Notes under the pieces: model-generated | Databases searched by the model: none | Told to the model about the DNA's origin: nothing | The model's input: only the letters and a program-made list of their open reading frames with translations | Shown here: positions 27,270 to 35,679 of the stretch, piece by piece | How positions within the stretch are numbered: the first letter of the stretch is position 1 | How the letters are laid out: each line of letters begins with the position of its first letter | Assembly (NCBI RefSeq): GCF_900111835.1 | Contig: NZ_FOJP01000029.1 | Location: 1 to 42,630, forward strand | Direction: 5' to 3' | Origin: Metapseudomonas otitidis | Lineage (GTDB): Bacteria > Pseudomonadota > Gammaproteobacteria > Pseudomonadales > Pseudomonadaceae | DNA: 42,630 nt | Translations under genes and position numbers: made by a program

Positions 27270-27610
27270 CGGGCAGGACCTCGAAAACGGCATGAGGATA
27301 AGAAAGACGACACAGGTATCGGCAGCCTAGGGATTGGCTGAAGCGATGGGCAATCGAAGCTTGCTATCGCCGCGATAGCCGACTGCCATCAGACGGCGGG
27401 GAGGCCAAAGAAGTTCGGCAAGCACGGGCAGGCGCAGTACAATCGCCGCCGAACGAAACGCGACCATGTGCCGGGTGGCCGTGCGGAAGCCGCCGTCAGA
27501 GCGTCCCGCCCCCACCGCGTGCGATGCAGCCGTAAGGGCTGCCCCGGCAACGACCGGGCCCGATGGGCATGCCAATGGTCCGCCTACATCCACTCGATTC
27601 TGGAAGCACC
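27270..27610. other. 341-base divergent intergenic region upstream of folE and the PAS-MCP gene
   Basis: No convincing gene. It holds a perfect inverted repeat GCTATCG-CCG-CGATAGC (27363-27379) midway between the two genes. A possible folE -10 box TACAAT lies at 27438-27443 (weak -35 TTCGGC, 18-base spacer). Two adjacent hairpins in the resulting folE leader are GCAGCC/GGCTGC (27526-27542) and CCCGG/CCGGG (27543-27558). If transcription starts near 27450 the leader is about 160 bases, long enough for regulation, but no known riboswitch consensus is recognised. Confidence 0.5.
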
Positions 27611-28171
27611 ATGGACTCTAGCCCCGACAAACTGGCAAGCCACTACACCGCGATCCTCGGCCAACTGGGCGAGGACGTGAACCGCGAAGGCCTGCTGGAC
27701 ACCCCCAAGCGCGCTGCCAAGGCCATGCAGTACCTCTGCCGCGGCTACGAGCAGACCCTGGACGAGGTGATCAACGGCGCCCTGTTCACCTCCGACAACA
27801 GCGAGATGGTGCTGGTCAAGGACATCGAGCTCTACTCCCTGTGCGAGCACCACCTGCTGCCCTTCATCGGCAAGGCCCACGTGGCCTACCTGCCCAACGG
27901 CAAGGTGCTGGGCCTGTCCAAGGTGGCGCGCATCGTCGACATGTTCGCCCGCCGCCTGCAGATCCAGGAGAACCTGAGCCGGCAGATCGCCGAAGCAGTG
28001 GAGCAGGTCACCGGCGCCCTGGGCGTGGCCGTGGTGATCGAGGCCCAGCACATGTGCATGATGATGCGCGGCGTGGAGAAGCAGAACTCCTCGATGATCA
28101 CATCGGTGATGCTCGGCGAATTCCGCAACAACGCCGCGACCCGCAGCGAGTTCCTCAACCTGATCCGCTGA
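27611..28171 (+). CDS. folE: GTP cyclohydrolase I (FolE)
   Basis: A 186-residue enzyme that converts GTP to dihydroneopterin triphosphate, the first step of folate (and other pterin) synthesis. Zinc and active-site residues are in [21 protein letters not shown]; other signatures are [20 protein letters not shown] and [16 protein letters not shown], with the conserved cysteine of the second zinc ligand. Start at [12 protein letters not shown]; an upstream in-frame ATG at 27563 lies within the structured leader. It ends at a strong terminator. PAO1 has a folE paralogue at the equivalent place next to the smr gene. Confidence 0.96.
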   Translation: MDSSPDKLASHYTAILGQLGEDVNREGLLDTPKRAAKAMQYLCRGYEQTLDEVINGALFTSDNSEMVLVKDIELYSLCEHHLLPFIGKAHVAYLPNGKVLGLSKVARIVDMFARRLQIQENLSRQIAEAVEQVTGALGVAVVIEAQHMCMMMRGVEKQNSSMITSVMLGEFRNNAATRSEFLNLIR

Positions 28172-28184
28172 GGGATCGCCCACG

Positions 28185-28213
28185 AAAAAACCGGCCCAGG
28201 GCCGGTTTTTTTT
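28185..28213 (+). terminator. Intrinsic terminator of folE
   Basis: CCGGCC-CAG-GGCCGG stem followed by eight Ts and preceded by six As, 13 bases after the folE stop. The A-run lets it act also for the convergent GFA gene. Confidence 0.92.
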
Positions 28214-28238
28214 ATTTGGCGCCCCGGAAGACGACCCG

Positions 28239-28589
28239 CTAGAAGCTGCGCCCATCCACCTTGCGCAGCTGCAGCGCATCCGGATCGACGCCCTCCAGGC
28301 AGCGCACGTTCACCGCCGCCATGGCGTTGCCCTGGGGATCGGAAGCCTCGCCGAACGGCGCGCAGCCACAGGTGCCGCAGAAGTGATGGGCGATCTGCAT
28401 GCGATTGAAGCGATAGGTGGACAGGTCGACCTCGGGCGTCTCCAGCACCAGCTGGGCGCGCGGGACGAACCACAACAGGTAGCCACGCTTGCTGCACAGC
28501 GAGCAGTTGCAGGCCATCACCTCGGTGATGGGGCTGCCATCGACCTCGAACGCGATACGGCCACAATGGCAGCCTCCCCGGTATTTCAT
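28239..28589 (-). CDS. GFA/CENP-V family zinc protein
   Basis: A 116-residue zinc-binding protein of the glutathione-dependent formaldehyde-activating (GFA) family. The cysteine clusters GGCHCGRIAFE, CNCSLCSKRG and FCGTCGCAPFGE supply the two zinc sites. The family is linked to formaldehyde-glutathione adduct formation, but most members are uncharacterised. ATG at 28589 (MKYRGG) was chosen since GGAGG is seven bases upstream; a GTG two codons earlier is too close to it. It follows the GST gene by 81 bases on the same strand. Confidence 0.9.
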   Translation of the reverse strand: MKYRGGCHCGRIAFEVDGSPITEVMACNCSLCSKRGYLLWFVPRAQLVLETPEVDLSTYRFNRMQIAHHFCGTCGCAPFGEASDPQGNAMAAVNVRCLEGVDPDALQLRKVDGRSF

Positions 28590-28670
28590 CTGCACGCCTC
28601 CAGGCCCGGAATGGACCCGGAGGACGTTAGACCAGGGCTGCCGTGCGCGCCATGGCAGCGACGTGCCGCC

Positions 28671-29270
28671 TCAGCCGATGCTGACGTGACGCGGATGAGC
28701 CGCCACCCGTGCCATCCAGGCCTGGATGGCGGGGAAGCCGGAGAGGTCGAAGCCGCCCTCTTCCGCCACGTGGGTGTAGGCGTACAGGGCGATGTCCGCG
28801 ATGGAATAGGTATCACCCACCAGGTACGGCGTGCGGGAGAGCTGCTGCTCCATCACCCGCAGGGCCTTGTAGCCGCGCACCAGGCACACCTGGTACTCCT
28901 CGGCGCGCTCGGCCGGCATGCCCTGGTAACGCTTGATGAAACGCGCCACCGCCACATAGGGCTCATGGCTGTACTGCTCGAAGAACTGCCACTGCAGCAC
29001 CTGGGTGCGCAGGCGCGGCTCGCTGGGCAGCAGGTCGCTGCCCTCGGCCAGGAAGTTGAGGATGGCGTTGGACTCCCACAGGGTGGTGCCGTCCTCCAGC
29101 TCCAGGACCGGGATCTTGCCGTTGGGGTTGAGCGCCAGGAAGGCCTCGCTCTGGGTCTCGCCCTTGAGGATGTCCACCGGCACCCACTGATAGGGCTGCC
29201 CGAGCAGCTCGAGGATCAGCTTGACCTTGTAGCAGTTGCCGGAAATCACATCACCGTAAACCTTGTACAT
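28671..29270 (-). CDS. Glutathione S-transferase family protein
   Basis: A 199-residue GST. The thioredoxin-like domain has YKVYGDVISGNCYKVKLIL with a Ser/Cys pair near the glutathione thiol, the cis-Pro loop NPNGKIPVLEL and the ESNAIL glutathione contact. The helical domain carries YSIADIALYAYTH. It resembles the beta/theta-like GSTs of pseudomonads. It starts 14 bases after the aminotransferase gene with GAGGAG upstream, so the two are cotranscribed. Substrate unknown. Confidence 0.92.
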   Translation of the reverse strand: MYKVYGDVISGNCYKVKLILELLGQPYQWVPVDILKGETQSEAFLALNPNGKIPVLELEDGTTLWESNAILNFLAEGSDLLPSEPRLRTQVLQWQFFEQYSHEPYVAVARFIKRYQGMPAERAEEYQVCLVRGYKALRVMEQQLSRTPYLVGDTYSIADIALYAYTHVAEEGGFDLSGFPAIQAWMARVAAHPRHVSIG

Positions 29271-29284
29271 CGCCTGCTCCTCGA

Positions 29285-30451
29285 TCAGACGGCCTGGGCG
29301 GCCTGGGCTTCCCGTACCACGCTGGCCAGACGGCGCAGCCCCTCGCCCAGGCGCTCCGGCGCCACGTGGCTGAAGTTCAGGCGCAGGTAGCCGGGGTGGT
29401 TGTCCGGATCGATGAAGAACGGCTCGCCCGGCATGAAGGCAACGTTCTGGTCCAGCGCCGGCTTCAGCAGGGTGCGGGTATCCAGCGGCTGCTTGAGGGC
29501 CAGCCAGAAGAACAGCCCGCCCTGGGGCACTTCCCAGGTGGCCAGGTCGCCGAAGTGTTCTTCCAGCGCCGCCTGCATGGCATCGCGGCGCACGCGGTAG
29601 AAGTCACGCAGCTCGGCCAGGTGGCCCCGGTACTGCTCGCTACCGAGCCACTGCAGGGCCTGCCACTGGCCGATGCGGTTGGTGTGCAGGTCGGCGGATT
29701 GTTTCAGGCGCAGCAGGTAGGGGAACAGGTCCGGACTGGCGATCAGGAAGCCTACGCGCAGGCCCGGCAGCAGGGTCTTGGAGACGGTGCCGGTGTAGAT
29801 CCAGCTGGCCTTCTTCAGGCGGCTGACGATGGGGGTGGCGCTGCCGCCGTCGAACACCAGTTCGCGGTACGGCTCGTCCTCGATCAGGGTCACGCCGAAC
29901 TCGTCCAGCAGCGCCGCCACGGCGTCGCGCTTGGCCTCGCTGTAGCGCACCGCCGAGGGGTTCTGGAAGGTCGGGATCAGGTAGGCGAAGGCCGGCTTGT
30001 GCTGCTCCAGGCGCTGGCGCAGGGAGGCCAGCTCGGGGCCGTCGGCCTCCTGGGCCACGGCGATGCAGTCGGCACCGAACAGCTGGAACGCCTGCAGCGC
30101 GGCCAGGTAGGTCGGCGCCTCCAGCAGCACCTCGGTGCCCGGGTCGATGAACAGCTTGGACGCCAGATCCAGGGTCTGCTGGGAACCGCTGACGATCAGC
30201 ACCTGGCTGGCATCGCAGGGCACACCCAGGGCGCGCGCCTCGGCAGCCACCGCCTCACGCAGGGCCGGCTCGCCCTCGCTCATGCCGTACTGGCCCATGC
30301 TCGCCGGCATGTCCGCCCACTCCACCTTCGGCAGCATCGGCTCGGCCGGCAGGCCACCGGCGAAGGACATCACTTCCGGGCGCTGCGCCGCAGCGAGGAT
30401 TTCACGGATCAGGGAGCTTTTCAGGCGGGCGATGCGTTCGGAGAAGGCCAT
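29285..30451 (-). CDS. PLP-dependent aminotransferase (2-aminoadipate type)
   Basis: A 388-residue fold-type I aminotransferase of the LysN/2-aminoadipate-like group, without the GntR domain of MocR regulators. Landmarks are MSFAGGLPAEPMLP, SGSQQTLDLASKLFIDPG, PTFQNPSAVRYS, the Asp/Tyr of EDEPYRELVF and the Schiff-base lysine in TGTVSKTLLPGLRVGF; the substrate arginine is in YLRLNFS. Start MAFSERIARLKSSL at 30451. It is divergent from a MarR gene, with two identical-type operators in between, and so is probably the MarR target together with the following GST. Confidence 0.92.
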   Translation of the reverse strand: MAFSERIARLKSSLIREILAAAQRPEVMSFAGGLPAEPMLPKVEWADMPASMGQYGMSEGEPALREAVAAEARALGVPCDASQVLIVSGSQQTLDLASKLFIDPGTEVLLEAPTYLAALQAFQLFGADCIAVAQEADGPELASLRQRLEQHKPAFAYLIPTFQNPSAVRYSEAKRDAVAALLDEFGVTLIEDEPYRELVFDGGSATPIVSRLKKASWIYTGTVSKTLLPGLRVGFLIASPDLFPYLLRLKQSADLHTNRIGQWQALQWLGSEQYRGHLAELRDFYRVRRDAMQAALEEHFGDLATWEVPQGGLFFWLALKQPLDTRTLLKPALDQNVAFMPGEPFFIDPDNHPGYLRLNFSHVAPERLGEGLRRLASVVREAQAAQAV

Positions 30452-30484
30452 GGATGTCACCGGGTGCGAAGGCGTGAGAATTGA

Positions 30485-30499
30485 GTCAAACTGCTTGAC
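30485..30499. promoter_or_regulatory. MarR operator 1
   Basis: GTCAA-ACTGC-TTGAC, a perfect inverted repeat with a five-base centre, in the 81-base gap between the divergent aminotransferase and MarR genes. It shares GTCAA-NN-TGCTTGACC with the second site at 30527. The centres are 42 bases apart, about four helical turns. Confidence 0.72.
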
Positions 30500-30526
30500 C
30501 GAAACTACGATGCCCGGGATGGATAC

Positions 30527-30541
30527 GTCAATATGCTTGAC
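30527..30541. promoter_or_regulatory. MarR operator 2, overlapping the MarR start codon
   Basis: GTCAA-TATGC-TTGAC, the same inverted repeat as at 30485. The ATG of the MarR gene (30533-30535) lies in its centre, so codons 1-3 are part of the operator. Binding here would block elongation or initiation of marR transcription directly. Confidence 0.7.
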
Positions 30542-30988
30542 CTGAAAAACCCCGCCGTCCAGCACGCCGCCATGGAAGCCTTCTTCTTCGGCTACCAGGC
30601 CTTCACCAGCAAGCCCGACGAAATGCTCGCCCGTCGCGGGCTGTCGCGGGTGCACCACCGCATCCTGTTCTTCATCGCCAAGTACCCGGGGCTGAGTGTG
30701 AAGGAAATGCTCGGCTACCTCGGCGTGAGCAAGCAGGCGCTGAACACGCCGCTGCGCCAGCTGATGGAGATGGACCTGGTGCAGAGCAGCACCGCTGATG
30801 ACGACAAGCGCAAGCGCCAGCTGGGGCTGACGGCAGAAGGCTCGAAGCTGGAGAAGAGCCTGCGCCGGGAGCAGGCCCGCCTGCTGGAGCGGGCCTTCGG
30901 CGAGGCCGGGGCCGATGCGGTGGAAGGCTGGCTGAAGGTCAACCAGACCCTGGGCGGCGCCCGCCAGGACGAGCCGGAAGGCACCTGA
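30533..30988 (+). CDS. MarR-family transcriptional regulator
   Basis: A 151-residue winged-helix regulator. The HTH region is VHHRILFFIAKYPGLSVKEMLGYLGVSKQALNTPLRQLMEMDLVQ and the wing follows with DDDKRKRQLGLTAEG. It has no cysteine, so is not a thiol sensor like the two OhrR-type paralogues in the window; a small-molecule ligand is more likely. It is divergent from the aminotransferase-GST genes and very likely represses both itself and them through the paired GTCAA-N5-TTGAC sites. The start codon lies inside the second site. Confidence 0.9.
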   Translation: MLDLKNPAVQHAAMEAFFFGYQAFTSKPDEMLARRGLSRVHHRILFFIAKYPGLSVKEMLGYLGVSKQALNTPLRQLMEMDLVQSSTADDDKRKRQLGLTAEGSKLEKSLRREQARLLERAFGEAGADAVEGWLKVNQTLGGARQDEPEGT

Positions 30989-30994
30989 GGCGTC

Positions 30995-31624
30995 TCAGCG
31001 CCCGCCCTCCAGCTCCCGCGCACCCCGGAAGAACACCAGCGCCGTGGCCACCACCGACACCAGCGCCGGCAACGAACTGAACGCCGCCAGCAGCAGCGAA
31101 ACCAGCATCACACCCGTCACCAGGATGGCGCCGGCCACGACCCGGAAAGAGGCATAGGTGTCCGGCACCTTCACCAGGCGCACGCCGAGCCAGATGCACC
31201 CCGCCCCGCACAGCACCAGACCGGAGCCGTAAAGGGCCATCTCCCACCCCAGGCTCCCCAGCTGGTCGCCCACCGTCATCAGCATCACCTGCAGCAGCAC
31301 GCTGGTGACCACCACGACCCAGGTGGGCCAAGTCAGGCCGATGGCAGCAAAACGCGCTTCGGCGAAGACCTTGAAGCGCAGGGAGACATAGCTGCCCAGC
31401 AGCACCAGGGAAAGGCCCGACCAGTCGGTGTAGGCCACCGGCAGCTCGATTCCGAACCAGCCGATCGACACCACACCCAGCAACAGCACCAGGTTGCCCA
31501 GGAAGCCGACCAGGGACAGCCAGCCCAACAGCCTGAGCTGGCCAGCGCTCCATTCCGGCAACGGGCGCGGTGCCTCCGGCTGGAGCAGTTCGACCTGAGG
31601 GGGTGCGTAGGGGTTCTCGTCCAT
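30995..31624 (-). CDS. Hypothetical multi-pass membrane protein
   Basis: A 209-residue protein with a cytosolic Pro-rich N-terminus (MDENPYAPPQVELLQPEAPRP) and five or six hydrophobic helices, for example WLSLVGFLGNLVLLLGVVSIGW, TWVVVVTSVLLQVMLM, MALYGSGLVLCGAGCIWLGV and VVAGAILVTGVMLVSLLLAAF. The 'NPYAPP' start is common in otherwise unrelated membrane proteins of pseudomonads, including the RDD protein at 41430. No family or function recognised. It is convergent with the MarR gene (six-base gap). Confidence 0.8.
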   Translation of the reverse strand: MDENPYAPPQVELLQPEAPRPLPEWSAGQLRLLGWLSLVGFLGNLVLLLGVVSIGWFGIELPVAYTDWSGLSLVLLGSYVSLRFKVFAEARFAAIGLTWPTWVVVVTSVLLQVMLMTVGDQLGSLGWEMALYGSGLVLCGAGCIWLGVRLVKVPDTYASFRVVAGAILVTGVMLVSLLLAAFSSLPALVSVVATALVFFRGARELEGGR

Positions 31625-31772
31625 GACGGGGCTCCTGATTCAACTGACCGGCACAGTAACGGTGCACACGGGCGACGTCACGCGACTGTATCGCTTTTTG
31701 CGCACATCGCTGTACGGGGCGCGGCGAAGCGCCACGCCGTAGGCTTTCTCCCTCCAAGAAGAGAGACCTGCC

Positions 31773-32384
31773 ATGAGCCTGGAACTGTTGCTCGCCTTTG
31801 CGCTGTTTGCCCTCGTCACCTCCATCACCCCCGGCCCCAACAACATGATGCTGCTCGCCTCCGGAGTGAACTTCGGCATCCGCCGCAGCCTGCCGCACAT
31901 GCTCGGCATCAGCATCGGCTTCATGGTGATGGTCGCTGCGGTGGGCCTGGGACTGCACCAGGTCTTCGAACAGGTTCCCCTGCTGTACAGCCTGCTGCGC
32001 TATGGCGGCGCGGCCTACCTGGTCTACCTGGCCTGGAAAATCGCCGGCTCTGGCGCCCCCGACGACGCCAAGGGCGAGGCGCGTCCCTTCACCTTCCTTC
32101 AGGCGGCGGCCTTCCAGTGGGTCAACCCCAAGGCCTGGGTGATGGCGATCGGCGCCATCACCACCTACACCCCGCAGGAGAACTTCGTCACCAACGCCCT
32201 GCTGATCGCCGCCCTGTTCGCGCTGATCAACTGCCCCAGCGTCGGCCTCTGGACCGTTGCCGGCAGCCTGCTGCGCCACTGGCTGTCCTCGCCACGGGTG
32301 CTCCGCGCGTTCAATATCGGCATGGCCGTCCTGCTGGTGGCCTCGCTCTACCCCATCCTCGTCGACTTCAAGGGAACGCTCTGA
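31773..32384 (+). CDS. LysE/RhtB-family amino-acid exporter
   Basis: A 203-residue, six-helix exporter. The family signature SITPGPNNMMLLASGVNFGIRRSLPHMLGISIGF is at the N-terminus and FQWVNPKAWVMAIGAI in the fifth region. It exports amino acids or related compounds from the cytoplasm; the exact substrate is unknown. Its TGA overlaps the ATG of the BenE-like gene (TGATG), coupling the two. Confidence 0.93.
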   Translation: MSLELLLAFALFALVTSITPGPNNMMLLASGVNFGIRRSLPHMLGISIGFMVMVAAVGLGLHQVFEQVPLLYSLLRYGGAAYLVYLAWKIAGSGAPDDAKGEARPFTFLQAAAFQWVNPKAWVMAIGAITTYTPQENFVTNALLIAALFALINCPSVGLWTVAGSLLRHWLSSPRVLRAFNIGMAVLLVASLYPILVDFKGTL

Positions 32385-33595
32385 TGACCCGTGCCTCCGA
32401 CACCGGCACCGCCCTGCCCCGCCTGCGCCCGCTGGCCGACTCCTCGCCTTCGGCGGTGGTGGCCGGTTTCATCGCCATGCTCACCGGCTACACCAGCTCC
32501 CTGGTGCTGATGTTCCAGGCCGGCCAGGCCGCCGGCCTCTCCAGCGGGCAGATCGCCTCGTGGATCTGGGCTCTGTCCATCGGCATGGCCATCTGCAGCA
32601 TCGGCCTCTCGCTGCGCTACCGCACGCCGATCACCGTGGCCTGGTCCACCCCGGGCGCGGCACTGCTGATCACCAGCCTGCCCGGCGTGCCCTATTCCGA
32701 CGCCATCGGCGCCTTCGTCGTCTGCGCCATCCTGCTGACCCTGGTGGGGCTCACCGGCGGCTTCGAGCGGCTGATGCGGCGCCTGCCGGGCTCCCTAGCC
32801 GCTGCGCTGCTGGCCGGCATCCTGTTCAAGATCGGCAGCGAGATCTTCATCGCCGCCCAGCACCGCACCGCCCTGGTCCTGGCGATGTTCTTCAGCTACC
32901 TGCTGTTCAAGCGCCTGCAGCCGCGCTATGCGGTGCTCGCCGCGCTGCTGGTGGGCTGCGTCACCGCCGGCGCCCTAGGCCTGCTGGACTTCAGCGGCTT
33001 CCACTTCCACCTGGCGCAACCGGTGTGGACCACCCCGACCTTCTCCTTCACCGCCATCATCAGCATCGGCCTGCCGCTGTTCATCGTGGCGATGGCCTCG
33101 CAGAACATCCCCGGCATCGCCGTGCTGCGTGCCGACGGCTACCAGGTACCGGCCTCGCCCCTGGTCTCGGCCACCGGCTTCGCCTCGCTGCTGCTGGCGC
33201 CCTTCGGCTCCCACGGCATCAACCTGGCGGCCATCAGCGCTGCCATCTGCACCGGCCCCCACGCCCACGAGGACCGCAGCAAGCGCTACACCGCCGCCAT
33301 GTGGTGCGGGGTCTTCTACGGCATCGCCGGCACCTTCGCCGCCACCCTGGCCGCCCTTTTCGCCGCCTTCCCCAAGGAACTGGTGCTCTCGGTGGCGGCC
33401 CTGGCGCTGTTCGGCTCCATCAGCAACGGCCTCACCGTGGCCATGCAGGAGCCCAAGGAGCGCGAGGCCGCACTGGTGACCTTCATGGTCACCGCCTCCG
33501 GCATGACGCTGCTGTCCATCGGCTCGGCCTTCTGGGGCCTGGTGGCCGGCGTCCTGACCCTTCTGATCCTCAACGTCAGGACCGGGCGGGACTGA
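32384..33595 (+). CDS. benE: Benzoate/H+ symporter family transporter (BenE-like)
   Basis: A 403-residue transporter with about 12 helices. The BenE signatures PSAVVAGFIAMLTGYTSSLVLMFQAG, AWSTPGAALL and the central MASQNIPGIAVLRADGY are present. BenE proteins import benzoate with protons, but no benzoate catabolic genes are in the window, so the substrate may be another small aromatic acid. It starts inside the LysE stop codon (TGATG) at 32384; upstream in-frame sequence lies in the LysE gene. It ends at its own terminator. Confidence 0.92.
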   Translation: MTRASDTGTALPRLRPLADSSPSAVVAGFIAMLTGYTSSLVLMFQAGQAAGLSSGQIASWIWALSIGMAICSIGLSLRYRTPITVAWSTPGAALLITSLPGVPYSDAIGAFVVCAILLTLVGLTGGFERLMRRLPGSLAAALLAGILFKIGSEIFIAAQHRTALVLAMFFSYLLFKRLQPRYAVLAALLVGCVTAGALGLLDFSGFHFHLAQPVWTTPTFSFTAIISIGLPLFIVAMASQNIPGIAVLRADGYQVPASPLVSATGFASLLLAPFGSHGINLAAISAAICTGPHAHEDRSKRYTAAMWCGVFYGIAGTFAATLAALFAAFPKELVLSVAALALFGSISNGLTVAMQEPKEREAALVTFMVTASGMTLLSIGSAFWGLVAGVLTLLILNVRTGRD

Positions 33596-33609
33596 CCTGC
33601 CCCGAAACG

Positions 33610-33635
33610 AAAAAGGCGCCCAAGGGCGCCTTTTT
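33610..33635. terminator. Terminator between benE and SDR gene
   Basis: AAAAAGGCGCC-CAAG-GGCGCCTTTTT: a strong GC stem flanked by A- and T-runs in the gap between two convergent genes, usable in both directions. Confidence 0.9.
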
Positions 33636-33654
33636 CGTGTGACCGCTCGACGGC

Positions 33655-34416
<762 letters not shown>

Positions 34417-34643
34417 CGATGCAACCTCGGATGCTGTGGAAATCGCCCGGAGTCTAGCCAGTCGCACCGGAACGGCGTCAGCATCATCAGGCCGCTGGAG
34501 AGGGCAGCATCCAGACGGATGATTAAGGCCACCCCCGTGGATCATCCAGATTCATGCCGTGGCATTCCTCGCGACAACGAACCTTGCCCTGGCCGGCCTG
34601 CCCGACTAAACCGGTGGGTCTCACCCATTCGGAGTCCCCTGCC

Positions 34644-35648
34644 ATGTCCCTGATCAACCGACAGTTCCTGCTCGCCAAGCGCCCCGTGGGGCCCGCCACC
34701 CGCGACACGTTCAACTTCGTCGAGACGGCCGTTGGCGAACCCGGACCCGGCCAGGTGCTGGTGGAAAACCTCTACCTGTCCCTCGACCCGGCCATGCGTG
34801 GCTGGATGAACGACGCCAAGTCCTACATCCCCCCGGTGGGCATCGGCGAGGTGATGCGCGCCCTCGGCGTGGGCAAGGTGATCGCCTCCAACCACCCGGA
34901 CTTCGCCGTGGGCGACCACGTCAACGGCGCCCTGGGTGTGCAGGACTACTTCCTCGGCGAGCCGCGCGGCTTCTACAAGGTCGACCCGAGCAAGGCGCCG
35001 CTGCCGCTGTACCTCTCCGCCCTGGGCATGACCGGCATGACCGCCTACTTCGCCCTGCTGGACGTCGGCGCGCCCAAGGCCGGCGAGACCGTGGTGCTCT
35101 CCGGCGCCGCCGGTGCGGTGGGCAGCGTCGCCGGGCAGATCGCCCGCATCAAGGGCTGCCGCGTGGTCGGCATTGCCGGTGGCGCCGACAAGTGCCGCTT
35201 CCTGGTGGACGAACTGGGCTTCGACGCGGCCATCGACTACAAGGCTGAGAACGTCGCCGAAGCGCTCAAGCGCGAGTGCCCCAAGGGCGTGGACGTGTAC
35301 TTCGACAACGTCGGCGGCGACATCCTCGACGCCGTGCTGACCCGCCTCGCCCCCAGGGCCCGCATCGTCATCTGCGGCGCCATCAGCCAGTACAACAACA
35401 AGGAAGCGGTCAAGGGCCCGGCCAACTACCTGTCGCTGCTGGTCAACCGCGCCCGCATGGAAGGCTTCGTGGTGATGGACCACGCGGCGAAGTTCGCCGA
35501 TGCCGCCCGCGAAATGGGCGGCTGGATGGCCAGCGGCCAACTGAAGAGCAAGGAAGACGTGGTGGAAGGCCTGGAGACCTTCCCTGAGACCCTGTCCAAG
35601 CTGTTCGACGGCGGCAACTTCGGCAAGCTGGTGCTCAAGGTCCGCTGA
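34644..35648 (+). CDS. NADPH-dependent enone reductase (CurA/leukotriene B4 dehydrogenase-like MDR)
   Basis: A 334-residue zinc-free medium-chain reductase. It has the substrate-domain N-terminus NRQFLLAKRPVGPATRDTFN, the LSLDPAMRGWM loop, SALGMTGMTAYFALLDVGAPK and the NADPH site SGAAGAVGSVAGQIA followed by GIAGGADKCRF. Relatives reduce alpha,beta-unsaturated ketones (curcumin, quinone-like or oxylipin substrates). Start MSLINRQFL at 34644 with GGAG upstream. A GC hairpin follows its stop. Confidence 0.93.
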   Translation: MSLINRQFLLAKRPVGPATRDTFNFVETAVGEPGPGQVLVENLYLSLDPAMRGWMNDAKSYIPPVGIGEVMRALGVGKVIASNHPDFAVGDHVNGALGVQDYFLGEPRGFYKVDPSKAPLPLYLSALGMTGMTAYFALLDVGAPKAGETVVLSGAAGAVGSVAGQIARIKGCRVVGIAGGADKCRFLVDELGFDAAIDYKAENVAEALKRECPKGVDVYFDNVGGDILDAVLTRLAPRARIVICGAISQYNNKEAVKGPANYLSLLVNRARMEGFVVMDHAAKFADAAREMGGWMASGQLKSKEDVVEGLETFPETLSKLFDGGNFGKLVLKVR

Positions 35649-35654
35649 GACCTG

Positions 35655-35679
35655 GCGGGGGCCGCGACGCGGCCCCCGC
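35655..35679. terminator. GC hairpin between convergent MDR and ycaQ genes
   Basis: An 11-bp perfect stem GCGGGGGCCGC / GCGGCCCCCGC with a GAC loop fills the 30-base gap and reaches the ycaQ stop codon. No T-run, so a rho-type 3' end or weak terminator. Confidence 0.5.

Noticed and set aside
27450-27610. Known riboswitch (cobalamin, THF or preQ1 type) upstream of folE
   Set aside because: Hairpins are present but no consensus box of those classes could be matched, and no terminator or RBS-sequestering stem is evident.
35655-35679. Strong intrinsic terminator after the MDR gene
   Set aside because: The stem is stable but there is no downstream T-run on either strand, so it is listed only as a weak candidate.
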